Shown here one piece after another: positions 1 through 8,984 of a stretch of 64,000 nt of DNA (position 1 is the stretch's first letter; each line of letters begins with the position of its first letter). Source of the DNA: NBLH01 sp050296515. Its GTDB lineage: Bacteria > Bacteroidota > Bacteroidia > Bacteroidales > NBLH01. The notes under the pieces were generated by a model. That model was not told the origin of the DNA. It did no database searches and saw nothing but the letters and a program-made list of their open reading frames with translations. Where the stretch lies: assembly GCA_050296515.1 (NCBI GenBank), contig JBNKRJ010000094.1, positions 97,932-161,931 on the forward strand, in the 5' to 3' direction. A program made the translations under genes and the position numbers.

Positions 1-79
1 AGTCTATCTGAAGCATTTTAATCAGTTCGTTGCGCCAGGTTGATTTGTTTACGGTACCTCCTAAAAAAACTTTTTTCAT
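1..79 (-). CDS. Nucleoside 2-deoxyribosyltransferase-like protein, N-terminal fragment cut by window edge
   Basis: Only the first 26 residues lie in the window. They begin MKKVFLGGTVNKSTWR, which matches my memory of the N-terminal strand and loop (FLGGT-x2-ST-W-R) of a Nuc_deoxyrib_tr2-type family that also resembles DRHyd/TIR-like nucleotide-processing enzymes. The ATG lies 14 nt after the stop of the SLATT-like gene on the same strand, so the two are probably one transcript. The catalytic part is outside the window, so the assignment rests on the N-terminus alone. An ordinary salvage enzyme is the main alternative. Confidence 0.55.
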   Translation of the reverse strand, partial: MKKVFLGGTVNKSTWRNELIKMLQID

Positions 80-93
80 TAATGCTAGTTTAC

Positions 94-879
94 TTATCCT
101 CTTACTTCTTCTTTATCTTCACTCTCAAAATCTTCTTCTACAATATCATTACCAGTTTCAGTGCTTTCCAAATTTGTTGATTCCTCAAAATCTTCTTCCT
201 CTTCTTCACTGGATTCTACATTTGTTATTTCTTCAAGTTTATTAATTTGTGCTTGTTTTGTTTTATCCTTACCAATGGATTTAAGTTTCCATAATTCGCG
301 TTGTTCCTCAATCGCAGTTTCTGCTTTTACAACAAGTTCGTTTTCTTTCTTTTTAGGAGTATGTTTTTGCCATTTCTGGATTTCTTCTGCTAAAAAGCTT
401 TCAACATTACTAACCAATGTATGAAAAGCACTTTCGTCATCATAAGGTGCAGATTGTGTTAAATATAAAATTTTGTGGTTTTGAAGATACTCTTCGATTG
501 TTCTGTAGTCTTTCCAGTTTTTGAAGAATTCTTCCAGTTCGATGGTTTTGTTAACAATAGCTAAAATAATACCCGCAGCAACTGCAAGTAATTGAAGGAC
601 GATCGACATCGAAACCGGGTGGTTAACATCCTGGGCACCAACTTTGCCTGCTATGTGAAAAAGGATTGAATTCTCGAACAAGCTCATTGTGCTAATACCA
701 ATCACAACAGGAATTGATGCTGCCAGGATAAACTCCAGCCTCTTAAATTTTTTGTACTTTGTCTTATTTTCGTCAGCTTTTTTATTGTGCCAGTCAATTT
801 GTTGCTGTAATCGTTCACTGAAATACTGCTCATCATCCATAAATATGAGCTTTCTTTTATCTGTTTTTATAGTCGCCAT
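94..879 (-). CDS. SLATT/DUF4231-type two-helix membrane protein with acidic tail
   Basis: The protein has a basic helical N-terminus (residues 20-48, with the W-x-N-K-K-A-x2-N-K-x-K-Y-K pattern), two membrane segments at about 50-66 and 88-112, a helical cytosolic part, and a Glu-rich low-complexity tail from about residue 210. This matches the DUF4231/SLATT layout, a family proposed to form membrane pores as effectors of nucleotide-signal immunity systems. I start it at the ATG two codons inside a TTG-initiated frame. The next gene downstream on the same strand looks like a deoxyribosyltransferase-type enzyme, which fits a sensor/effector pair. Membrane topology is visible in the sequence; the immunity role is inference. 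Confidence 0.6.
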   Translation of the reverse strand: MATIKTDKRKLIFMDDEQYFSERLQQQIDWHNKKADENKTKYKKFKRLEFILAASIPVVIGISTMSLFENSILFHIAGKVGAQDVNHPVSMSIVLQLLAVAAGIILAIVNKTIELEEFFKNWKDYRTIEEYLQNHKILYLTQSAPYDDESAFHTLVSNVESFLAEEIQKWQKHTPKKKENELVVKAETAIEEQRELWKLKSIGKDKTKQAQINKLEEITNVESSEEEEEDFEESTNLESTETGNDIVEEDFESEDKEEVRG

Positions 880-1149
880 GTTCAATCAAGTTCAATAATT
901 ATAATTTGTTGTGGTTTAGCATTATATATACAAATATAAAATTATTTTTCAGATATTGGCGATACTATCAGTTGTAGTTTTTCTATAACTTGAAATTATT
1001 ATTTTTTAAAGATTTTATCAGTAACCAATTTAAATACAATGATTATTGATGATTGGATGATACAAACTTGTGTATTTTTAATGGGTTTTATTGAAAATAA
1101 TGATACATTACTCTCAATTGTTGCCTGTATTGAGTTAAATACGATTTCA

Positions 1150-1297
1150 GGGGCTGTATCAAAACTAGTTTTGCCATAAATTTTTCTTTCAATCTTGCAT
1201 TAATCCAGTCAATCTGCTTTCAATCTTGTTGAAATATGCTCTTTTGTTGTTGAAATGAAAGTGAAATTGCATTGAATTAGACTTTTGATACAGCCCC
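1150..1297. repeat. 148-bp MITE-like element with 15-bp perfect terminal inverted repeats
   Basis: The ends GGGGCTGTATCAAAA (1150-1164) and TTTTGATACAGCCCC (1283-1297) are exact reverse complements. The start resembles the GGGCTGTCTCAAAA-type ends of some IS1182-like elements (from memory). A short palindrome, AAAACTAGTTTT, lies just inside the left end. No clear target duplication is visible. The element fills the gap between uvrA and the SLATT-like gene; the rest of that 430-bp gap is AT-rich with no gene I can support. Confidence 0.6.
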
Positions 1298-1315
1298 AAA
1301 ATGACCTTTATAAAA

Positions 1316-4180
1316 CTAGGATAACTTTATATTAAGTTCCTCTTGCAAAAATTTAGCAGTAAATCCAACGTCTTTTTTTGCAATTTCCTCTGGAGTGCCT
1401 GTTGCTAAGATTAGACCACCTTTTTTACCACCCTCAGGACCAAGGTCTATAATATGATCAGCCACTTTAATCACATCCATATTATGTTCAATAATAAGAA
1501 CAGTGTTTCCTTTGTCTACCAAGCGGTTAAGTACGTCAAGCAGCACCCGGATATCTTCAAAATGGAGGCCGGTAGTTGGCTCATCCAGAATATAAAGTGT
1601 TTTACCGGTATCGCGCTTGGCTAGTTCGGTTGCTAGTTTTACACGTTGAGCTTCGCCTCCGGAAAGAGTTGTAGATGACTGTCCCAGAGTAATATATCCT
1701 AGTCCAACCTCTTTTAGTGCTTTTAATTTTTGAACGATTTTAGGAATGTTTTCAAAAAACTCAACTGCCATGTTGATAGTCATGTCCAGTACGTCACTGA
1801 TAGATTTGCCTTTAAATCTTACTTCTAGTGTCTCCCTGTTGTAGCGTTTTCCTCCACAATCCTCACAATGTACGTAAACATCCGGTAAAAAGTTCATTTC
1901 AATTAATCGAAGGCCACCCCCTGAACATGTTTCACAACGACCACCTTTTACGTTGAAGGAAAAACGTCCGCTTTTATAGCCTCTAATTTGCGATTCAGGT
2001 AGTTTTTCAAACAAACTTCTGATATCCGAAAACACCCCAGTATATGTTGCAGGGTTTGAACGAGGTGTCCTGCCTATGGGGGATTGGTCGACTTCAATTA
2101 CCTTGTCGATATTTTTGATTCCTTCAATACTTTCGAATTTAAGCGGCTCTTTTAAAGAGCGATAGAAATGTTTACTTAAAATAGGGTGAAGTGTTTCGTT
2201 AATTAACGTAGATTTTCCGCTTCCCGAAACCCCTGTAACACAGACAAGTTTTCCTAATGGAATAGTCAGGTCTACTCTTTTAAGGTTGTTTCCTACAGCG
2301 CCTTTCAATTCAATGGTTTTTTTCTTTCCGTTTCTTCTTGTTGCCGGGATTTCTATCTGTTTTCTATCAGTTAGATAATCAGATGTTAAAGTTGATTTTT
2401 TAAGGATTTCTTCGGGTTTTCCTGCCGCTACTATTTCTCCACCGTGAACACCCGCAGTCGGTCCCATATCAACAATATAATCAGCGGCCATTATCATGTC
2501 TTTGTCATGCTCAACAACAATAACAGAATTGCCGGTATCTCGTAAACTTTTTAGGGAATCAATCAGTCTTCTGTTATCTCGCTGATGAAGGCCAATACTT
2601 GGTTCATCCAAAATATACAGTACATTTACCAGCTGAGAGCCAATCTGTGTTGCCAGCCTGATTCTTTGACTTTCACCACCAGATAAACTCACAGAGCTTC
2701 TGTTTAATGAAAGATAATCCAATCCGACATCTAACAAAAATTTCAATCTTGAGCGAATTTCTTTTAAAATTTCAGTAGCAATGGCTAATTGCTTTTCACT
2801 CAGTTCTTTGTCTACGGTTTGCGACCATTCATACAACTCATTAATATCGAGCGATGAAAGTTCAAATATATTCTTCCCGGCAACTTTAAATTGCAATGAT
2901 TCTTGTTTTAAACGACCTCCGTTGCATTCAGGACAAATCAGACGAGTGTAAAACTCATCAGCCCATTTTTGAGCTGTTTGCGATGCTTTATCATTTTGAT
3001 AGCGCTCAATATATTTTACAATACCATCAAACGACAAGGAATAATTTGCCCTGTTTCCTAGTGGAGTATTCTCAAGTGTAAAAACCTGGTCCGAGCCGTA
3101 AAGAATTATACTAAGAGCTTCCTCCGGAATTTTTTCAATCGGGCTGTCGAGTGTGAAACCATATTTTTTTCCAATAGCTTCAATTTGCCAGAAAATCAGA
3201 CTGTCTTTAGCTTTGCCTAAGGGGACAATTCCTCCGTTAGTGATGTTCTCTTTAACATCCGGAATAATCTTAGCCTTGTCAACCTGATTGATTTTTCCTA
3301 AACCATTACAATTGGGGCAGGCCCCCTGTGGTGAATTAAAAGAAAAGGTGTTAGGTGCTGGTTCGTCATAAGAGATGCCTGTTGTAGGGCACATTAATTT
3401 TCTGCTGTAATAACTGAGTTGTTCTTTATCCTTGTCAAGAACTGCTATGGTGCCTTTTCCGTGCTTCATGGCTTCCTGGACCGATTCCTTCAAACGCTTT
3501 TTATCTTTTGATGATACAGCCAGTTTATCAATGACAATTTCAATTGTGTGAGTTTTGTAACGATCTACTTTTAGCCCATGAACGAGTTCTTTTACTTCTC
3601 CATCCACTCTGGCCCACAAAAAGCCTTTTTTTCTAATTTGCTCAAATAACTCACGGTAATGCCCTTTTCTACTCCTTACAATAGGAGCTAATAAAAGGCA
3701 TTTTTTGTCATCATATTTGTCTAAAATCAGGTTAATGATTTGATCATCAGTATATTTGACCATTTTCTCACCCGTGTTGATGGAATAGGCTACTGAAGCC
3801 CTGGCAAACAAAAGTCTGAGGAAATCATAAATTTCGGTTATGGTTCCAACTGTCGATCTTGGATTTTTATTAGTGGTTTTTTGTTCAATGGAAATTACCG
3901 GGCTTAATCCTGTAATCTTATCAACATCAGGTCGTTCAAGGTTTCCAAGAAACTGGCGCGCATAGGCAGAAAAAGTTTCAATGTAGCGGCGTTGTCCTTC
4001 AGCGTAAATTGTATCAAAAGCCAATGAAGATTTACCACTTCCGCTAAGGCCTGTAATTACACTTAATTCATTTCTGGGAATAACAATATCAATGTTCTTT
4101 AGGTTGTGTACACGTGCCCCACAAACTTTGATGTAATTGCCTGATTCTTTACAATCGAGATGTTTTTCTTTTTTTGCCAT
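1316..4180 (-). CDS. uvrA: Excinuclease ABC subunit A
   Basis: UvrA is the damage-sensing ATPase of nucleotide excision repair and loads UvrB on DNA. The 954-residue length is normal. The first Walker A, GLSGSGKSS, is at residues 44-52 and the second, GVSGSGKST, near 647. The ABC signatures LSGGESQR and LSGGEAQR and the Walker B sequences ILDEPSIGLH and ILDEPTTGLH are intact. The C-terminal zinc module (CETCSGGG ... CEDCGGKR) keeps all four cysteines. The first zinc module reads CPTT ... CPNC near residues 263-297, so one cysteine of the usual CxxC is threonine; I believe this is common in Bacteroidota. It is transcribed alone from a recognisable -7 box. Confidence 0.97.
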   Translation of the reverse strand: MAKKEKHLDCKESGNYIKVCGARVHNLKNIDIVIPRNELSVITGLSGSGKSSLAFDTIYAEGQRRYIETFSAYARQFLGNLERPDVDKITGLSPVISIEQKTTNKNPRSTVGTITEIYDFLRLLFARASVAYSINTGEKMVKYTDDQIINLILDKYDDKKCLLLAPIVRSRKGHYRELFEQIRKKGFLWARVDGEVKELVHGLKVDRYKTHTIEIVIDKLAVSSKDKKRLKESVQEAMKHGKGTIAVLDKDKEQLSYYSRKLMCPTTGISYDEPAPNTFSFNSPQGACPNCNGLGKINQVDKAKIIPDVKENITNGGIVPLGKAKDSLIFWQIEAIGKKYGFTLDSPIEKIPEEALSIILYGSDQVFTLENTPLGNRANYSLSFDGIVKYIERYQNDKASQTAQKWADEFYTRLICPECNGGRLKQESLQFKVAGKNIFELSSLDINELYEWSQTVDKELSEKQLAIATEILKEIRSRLKFLLDVGLDYLSLNRSSVSLSGGESQRIRLATQIGSQLVNVLYILDEPSIGLHQRDNRRLIDSLKSLRDTGNSVIVVEHDKDMIMAADYIVDMGPTAGVHGGEIVAAGKPEEILKKSTLTSDYLTDRKQIEIPATRRNGKKKTIELKGAVGNNLKRVDLTIPLGKLVCVTGVSGSGKSTLINETLHPILSKHFYRSLKEPLKFESIEGIKNIDKVIEVDQSPIGRTPRSNPATYTGVFSDIRSLFEKLPESQIRGYKSGRFSFNVKGGRCETCSGGGLRLIEMNFLPDVYVHCEDCGGKRYNRETLEVRFKGKSISDVLDMTINMAVEFFENIPKIVQKLKALKEVGLGYITLGQSSTTLSGGEAQRVKLATELAKRDTGKTLYILDEPTTGLHFEDIRVLLDVLNRLVDKGNTVLIIEHNMDVIKVADHIIDLGPEGGKKGGLILATGTPEEIAKKDVGFTAKFLQEELNIKLS

Positions 4181-4204
4181 TCTGTGCCTATAAAAAAATG
4201 GCTA

Positions 4205-4212
4205 CAAAATTA
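4205..4212 (-). promoter_or_regulatory. -7 box TAATTTTG for uvrA
   Basis: On the minus strand this reads TAATTTTG, an exact match to the Bacteroidota TAnnTTTG element, 25 bp upstream of the uvrA ATG. No convincing -33 element is seen. Confidence 0.5.
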
Positions 4213-4425
4213 CAAAATATTGAGCAGAAAAGCAGGACTTGTCTTGAATGGATTTTACAACGTGGTAGTTAATTCGCTGATTAATAGCTCTGTCAAGGTT
4301 CTGTTAAATCTTATTTATGTTTGGAGAAAAGGTAACAAGCTAGTTGCTATATAGTTATTAATGCTAATTAATGTTAAAAAATCGCTGCTTTAAAAATAAA
4401 GACAAATATATCCACATAATTCATC

Positions 4426-4433
4426 TACCTTTG
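4426..4433 (+). promoter_or_regulatory. -7 box TACCTTTG for the DEAD-box helicase gene
   Basis: An exact TAnnTTTG match 18 bp before the ATG predicts a short leader of about ten nucleotides. Confidence 0.5.
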
Positions 4434-4451
4434 ACGCTTTTATTATAATAT

Positions 4452-5723
4452 ATGACATTCAGAGAATTAGAAATTATCCCACCTATACTTCAAGCAATTA
4501 AGGAAGAAAATTACACACAACCAACTCCAATCCAGGAACAATCTATACCTGTTTTGCTAAAAGGGAAGGATTTGCTTGGTTGTGCGCAAACAGGCACAGG
4601 TAAAACTGCTGCATTTGCCATTCCTATTTTACAGCACTTGTGCCTTAATAAAACTGAGAATAAAGGCAAAAAGAAAATAAAGGCCCTTGTTATTACTCCA
4701 ACTCGGGAATTAGCCTTACAGATTGCAGATAGCTTTACGGTTTATGGAAAATATACCGGAGTAAAAAATGCAGTCATTTTTGGAGGTGTAAAACAAAACC
4801 CCCAGACGGATGCTTTAAAAAAGGGTGTAGATGTTTTGGTTGCCACTCCAGGTAGATTGTTGGATTTGATTGACCAGGGGTTTATCACTCTGCAGCATAT
4901 TCAGTATTTTGTACTGGATGAAGCGGATCAAATGCTTGATATGGGCTTCATACATGACATTCAACGCGTACTTGCCTTGTTGCCAAGAAAACGGCAATCT
5001 CTATTTTTTTCTGCAACTATGCCCAAAGCCATTGTAAATTTATCCGGAAAAATATTAGGGGAACCAGAGAAGGTGACAATTAAGCCTGAGCAAACAACTG
5101 CAGAAAAGGTGGAGCAATCCATTTATTTTGTCAGCAAAAAGTCAAAGCCTAAATTATTAATTCATTTACTAAAGTCAGAATCATATAAATCGGTTCTTGT
5201 TTTTACACGTACAAAATATGGTGCAGATAAAATAGTTAAGGTATTACGCAAAGCAAAAATTGAAGCTGAAGCTATTCATGGTAATAAGTCGCAAGGAGCA
5301 CGGCAGAGAGCACTTAGTGGTTTCAAAAGTGGTGAGCTAAATGTGCTTGTTGCCACTGACATAGCTGCCAGAGGAATTGATGTATCCGGATTAGCTTTAG
5401 TGATTAACTTTGATTTGCCAAATGTACCAGAGACCTATGTCCATCGTATTGGAAGAACAGGACGGGCTAGTGCTCAAGGGATTGCTATGTCATTTTGCAG
5501 TTTGGAAGAAAAACCATTTTTAAAAGATATTCAGAGACTGATAGGTAAAGAAATTACGCCTGTGGAAGATCATCTGTTTGCGAATGAGGTAGAAGAGGTT
5601 CAAGAAAAACCTTCTGAGCTAACAAATCAAAAGTCCCTGCCTAATAGTAAAACAAATAAATATAAAGGCAATAATTTTAGAAAGCATCGAAGAAATAACT
5701 CAAAGAAAAAGTCTGCTGCTTAA
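4452..5723 (+). CDS. DEAD-box ATP-dependent RNA helicase, RhlE-like
   Basis: This enzyme unwinds short RNA duplexes in ribosome assembly or RNA turnover. In order it shows the Q motif (PTPIQEQSIP, about residue 24), motif I AQTGTGKTAA, Ia PTRELALQ, II VLDEADQMLDMGF, III SAT, IV VLVFTRTK, V ATDIAARGID and VI HRIGRTGRA. A basic, Lys/Asn-rich tail of about 60 residues follows, as in RhlE-type helicases. It is a single gene ending about 50 bp before tRNA-Leu. The family is certain; the exact orthologue (RhlE or another DEAD helicase) is not. Confidence 0.93.
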   Translation: MTFRELEIIPPILQAIKEENYTQPTPIQEQSIPVLLKGKDLLGCAQTGTGKTAAFAIPILQHLCLNKTENKGKKKIKALVITPTRELALQIADSFTVYGKYTGVKNAVIFGGVKQNPQTDALKKGVDVLVATPGRLLDLIDQGFITLQHIQYFVLDEADQMLDMGFIHDIQRVLALLPRKRQSLFFSATMPKAIVNLSGKILGEPEKVTIKPEQTTAEKVEQSIYFVSKKSKPKLLIHLLKSESYKSVLVFTRTKYGADKIVKVLRKAKIEAEAIHGNKSQGARQRALSGFKSGELNVLVATDIAARGIDVSGLALVINFDLPNVPETYVHRIGRTGRASAQGIAMSFCSLEEKPFLKDIQRLIGKEITPVEDHLFANEVEEVQEKPSELTNQKSLPNSKTNKYKGNNFRKHRRNNSKKKSAA

Positions 5724-5761
5724 ATTTTGGGACGAAAGTTTTTAAATTTCGAAAGAGAAAT

Positions 5762-5769
5762 TAACTTTG
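5762..5769 (+). promoter_or_regulatory. -7 box TAACTTTG for tRNA-Leu
   Basis: An exact TAnnTTTG match ends six nucleotides before the first base of the tRNA, so transcription would start at or near the mature 5' end. Confidence 0.6.
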
Positions 5770-5775
5770 CAGTAT

Positions 5776-5859
5776 GCCCGGATGGCGGAATTGGTAGACG
5801 CGCATGATTCAGGGTCATGTGTCCTTACGGATGTGCAGGTTCGACCCCTGTTCCGGGTA
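5776..5859 (+). tRNA. tRNA-Leu (anticodon CAG)
   Basis: The gene folds as a complete 84-nt type II tRNA. The acceptor GCCCGGA pairs with TCCGGGT, the anticodon stem CATGA with TCATG around the loop TTCAGGG, and the T stem GCAGG with CCTGT around TTCGACC. A long variable arm (GTCCTTACGGA region) fits leucine. The discriminator is A, also as expected. CCA is not encoded. There is no insertion, which contrasts with the two tRNA genes near 49 kb. Confidence 0.95.
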
Positions 5860-5904
5860 CAAATCAATTTTATACTTCTAATAATTATAGTATTACGTTT
5901 CACA

Positions 5905-6666
5905 TCATTCAATAGCAGGAAGTCCAAGTTCCTCATAAACAACTTGGTAAACCTCTTTAGGTAGTTGCAAAATCAGAGTAGAATCGCTTAACCATTCGAT
6001 GATATTTAGGATATCTTTTTCTTTAACTGCGGTGCAACCACCTGTTCCTGTGCCATTTGATCGGCGAATATGGAAATAGATATTGCTTCCTTTTCCCCTG
6101 ATACATTCTGGGTTATGATTAATCACAAATAACCACTGGTAAACTTCGCCCATGAACCGCAAATCTTCGTAAGAATTATAATAGTCTTTAAAGCTGGGCG
6201 AAAAATCATTGGTATCAACCATTTGGTTATAATAAATTGACGAGGTGTCATCAACAGCATGCATAAAACCTTGCAATTGGGTGTAAGGTTTTACACTTTT
6301 TACTGGCAAAATAGAATCATAACCAAATACATTGCCTAAAGAAAATAAGCCTGCCGGGGTTCTTTTGTCCCCCTCTACTTTATTTAAATATGGAAATCTG
6401 TCTTCCCATCCTAAACCTTTGTGAAGTCCAACACCCCAGCCAATCCCTTTATTTCCAATAACTCCGTTAATAGGCTTTCCATCGAATACCCAGTTCTCAT
6501 TTGTTTTTTTTAACAAATATATTTTTGCTGCTGTTGAATCCCAATGTTCATTTAAAACAATAATTAGCTGATTAGCACCCTTTAATACACGCCTGTTGTC
6601 ATATTTTTCCTTACAAGCCCCTATAATAATACAAGTAAGGATTAGTGATAAACAATACTTTTTCAT
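5905..6666 (-). CDS. L,D-transpeptidase-like (YkuD) lipoprotein
   Basis: The 253-residue protein starts with a type II signal peptide ending IIIGAC (lipidated Cys18). The active-site region FHIRRSNGTGTGGCTAV near residues 200-216 has the His-x(10)-GC(T) pattern of YkuD L,D-transpeptidases, with the cysteine as nucleophile. This family cross-links or modifies peptidoglycan stem peptides. The middle region, with GxxWEDRFPY and KRTPAGLFSLG, matches the substrate-side motif of COG3786-type YkuD proteins. It is convergent with tRNA-Leu and divergent from the MFS gene. The exact substrate cannot be read from the sequence. Confidence 0.8.
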   Translation of the reverse strand: MKKYCLSLILTCIIIGACKEKYDNRRVLKGANQLIIVLNEHWDSTAAKIYLLKKTNENWVFDGKPINGVIGNKGIGWGVGLHKGLGWEDRFPYLNKVEGDKRTPAGLFSLGNVFGYDSILPVKSVKPYTQLQGFMHAVDDTSSIYYNQMVDTNDFSPSFKDYYNSYEDLRFMGEVYQWLFVINHNPECIRGKGSNIYFHIRRSNGTGTGGCTAVKEKDILNIIEWLSDSTLILQLPKEVYQVVYEELGLPAIE

Positions 6667-6736
6667 AATTTAATAGATTTACAACACTTCAAAACTACTC
6701 AGATTCTAAAAATAGTAAAAGTGAGATTAAAGATTT

Positions 6737-6744
6737 TAACTTTG
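6737..6744 (+). promoter_or_regulatory. -7 box TAACTTTG that decides the MFS gene start
   Basis: An exact TAnnTTTG match lies inside a possible GTG-initiated extension, 21 bp before ATG 6766. If used, transcription begins after the GTG, which supports the ATG as the true start. Confidence 0.5.
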
Positions 6745-6765
6745 TCGGCTTATTTAACTCCTGGA

Positions 6766-7929
6766 ATGAAAAATGGAAAACTTTTGAAGCTTAGTTTGTT
6801 GTTAATCAGTATGATGACAATGATGGCAGGTGCCGTTGTAGCTCCCTCGTTGCCTCAAATCTCAACTGTTTTTGCTGATGTTAAGTACATCCGTATTTTG
6901 TCTCGTCTGGTTATTACTTTACCAGCTTTATTAATTGCATTGTTTTCTCCTTTTTTTGGTCGCTTATCTGACAAACTCGGGCGAAAGAAACTATTGCTTT
7001 TTTTGATTATTTTGTATGCCGTAGGTGGTACCTCAGGGTATTTTCTGAATAATATTTATTTAATTCTCACTGGACGTGCTTTGTTGGGAATTGCTGTTGC
7101 TGGGATTATGACCATTGCCACTGCACTTGTTGGAGATTACTTTAAAGGACCTGAAAGAAATGGTTTTGCTGGTATTCAGGGATCTTTTATGGGGTTGGGA
7201 GGTGTGTTTTTTATTACCATAGCTGGTTGGTTAGCCGATATTCAGTGGCAAATGCCCTTTTTAATTTATTTGTTTGCAATTCCTGCTTTTTTCCTGGGGT
7301 TGGTTTATTTGTACGAACCTTCAGTCGCAAAAGAAATTAAAGAATCTGGTGAGCGCAATGTTGAATACAATAAAGGGATGGCCTGGCTGGTATATGTGCT
7401 TGCTTTCATTGGGGTCGTGTTTTTTTACATGATTCCTGTACAAATTCCTTTTCTATTAAAGAAAATAAAAGGAATTACTAATTCTGAAATAGGCTATGCA
7501 ATTAGCATCTCTTCTTTTTCGGGGGCCATGATTGCTATTAATTACAAACGAATAAAAAAACATCTTTCTTTCAAGCACATCTTTCAACTGGCCTACTTGT
7601 TTATGGGTGCGGGCTATTTAATGGTTTATTTCTCTGAGAGTTATACCTCCGTTTTTATTTCCATGTTAGTGGCAGGTGTTGGAACAGGTTTTTTAATGCC
7701 TTCAGGGAATTTGTGGATCATGGAAATTGCTCCCGAACAAATCCGGGGCAGGTTGGTAGGAAACACCTCAAGAGCAATATTCCTGGGAATGTTTTTTTCA
7801 CCAATACTGATTCAACCAATTATCGACCAGTTCACAGTTGAGAGTGCATTTTTGTTCGGTAGCATTATCCTGGTGGTTTTATCTTCATTATTAATCATCA
7901 CCATAAAACTAACAGTGACTAAAAAATAA
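6766..7929 (+). CDS. MFS transporter, 12 membrane segments
   Basis: A 387-residue polytopic protein carrying the MFS motif A, FGRLSDKLGRKKLL, in the loop after helix 2, and the GRALLGIAVAG segment typical of helix 4. The second half repeats the fold, with a degenerate loop YKRIKKHLSFK. Drug or metabolite efflux by proton antiport is the usual role of this group, but no substrate is indicated. I chose ATG 6766 rather than the upstream GTG at 6721 because of the intervening -7 box. Transcribed alone. Confidence 0.85.
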   Translation: MKNGKLLKLSLLLISMMTMMAGAVVAPSLPQISTVFADVKYIRILSRLVITLPALLIALFSPFFGRLSDKLGRKKLLLFLIILYAVGGTSGYFLNNIYLILTGRALLGIAVAGIMTIATALVGDYFKGPERNGFAGIQGSFMGLGGVFFITIAGWLADIQWQMPFLIYLFAIPAFFLGLVYLYEPSVAKEIKESGERNVEYNKGMAWLVYVLAFIGVVFFYMIPVQIPFLLKKIKGITNSEIGYAISISSFSGAMIAINYKRIKKHLSFKHIFQLAYLFMGAGYLMVYFSESYTSVFISMLVAGVGTGFLMPSGNLWIMEIAPEQIRGRLVGNTSRAIFLGMFFSPILIQPIIDQFTVESAFLFGSIILVVLSSLLIITIKLTVTKK

Positions 7930-7991
7930 AGCCTGCTTAAATAGGCATATGATCAATATGAATATCAGAATAAATTTAGGTTTTGATTTAT

Positions 7992-8117
7992 TATACTAAG
8001 CCAGTATGGAATATTGTAAAATGGAATTCCATAATGGCTTTGTATATGCCGATCGACTGGCAGTTTTGGTTTGAGAGCTTGCAAAGCAAACCAAATACTA
8101 ACAGCCGGTTCGGTATA
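7992..8117 (+). repeat. TATAC repeat, copy 1 of 3 (126 bp)
   Basis: Starts TATACTAAGCCAGT and ends CGGTTCGGTATA; the ends are imperfect inverted repeats flanked by TA. A central hairpin pairs TTTGGTTTG with CAAACCAAA around AGCTTGC. Two more copies occur at 27888-28013 (+) and 53451-53575 (-) with only scattered differences. It occupies the 546-bp gap between the MFS gene and the GG-leader peptide; I see no gene in the rest of that gap. Confidence 0.8.
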
Positions 8118-8475
8118 AAATTAAACTGCATCATAATAAAAACAATGTAGTTTAACAGCATCTTTTTTCAAGTTTACTTTTGCGTTGTTTCACTGATGCT
8201 AAATGGTGAGTTGAAATAACTTGTCAGTGTTGTCAGACCTGACAATGTTTTGTACCAATTTTGCGACACTATTTTGAACTAGAGCCTCTTTTTATTTTAT
8301 GTTCTACAATTCAGCTTATTGTATCATAATAAACAGCGTTAGTAGTTGGTTGCTGTCGTATTTAGTCGAGTTACTAATTCTTGCTGTCCAATTACTAATT
8401 CACTCTAGTGAACTGAAAAAAATAAGTTCAACTTTATCATATTAAAATACTAATCGAAATCTAACCAAAAGAACA

Positions 8476-8727
8476 ATGAAAAAGTCAATAAAAAACAAAC
8501 TTATTCTTATAAAAGAAACAATAAGTTTTCTTAATGAAAGAGAAATGAAAAACCTTAAAGGTGGAACAAATATTAATATACAAGTTGATACCGTTTCATT
8601 GAATGATGCAGTTGAATTACAGCAAAATCCATTGCGGCCTGAGCCAGTACCATGGAAGCCGGATCCAACGCCATGGGATTTTGTAAATATCCAATCTGGA
8701 GTTAATCATCTTTCTGCTCTGATATAA
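8476..8727 (+). CDS. Putative RiPP-type precursor peptide with GG leader
   Basis: The 83-residue product has a basic amphipathic leader with the pattern L-N-E-R-E-M-K-N-L-K-G-G at residues 19-30. This is the double-glycine leader of Bacteroidota natural-product precursors, normally cleaved by a C39 peptidase-transporter. The predicted core (31-83) has no cysteine; its Pro/Trp-rich centre reads RPEPVPWKPDPTPW. No maturase, peptidase or transporter gene is adjacent, so it would be an orphan precursor. The leader motif is clear; that a modified product is made is inference. Confidence 0.6.
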   Translation: MKKSIKNKLILIKETISFLNEREMKNLKGGTNINIQVDTVSLNDAVELQQNPLRPEPVPWKPDPTPWDFVNIQSGVNHLSALI

Positions 8728-8984
8728 GATAAAGTGATATCCATCTATTTTTACTCTAATAGTTTGTCGGAAAATAAATTATAGCAATGCAGTAATTTGC
8801 AGTGATTGATTGACTATTCGGTTTTCCTGGTAAATCGAAAAAGTATGGTGAACTTTATCACCTGTTCAAATATTAAATAAAATAGCTATAGTTCAAAATA
8901 GTAATGATTTATTTATATAGATTCTATCAGCTTAATAATAAGGTAATTTGTCATTAATGTCGAAAACAAATGACTATTGACCAT

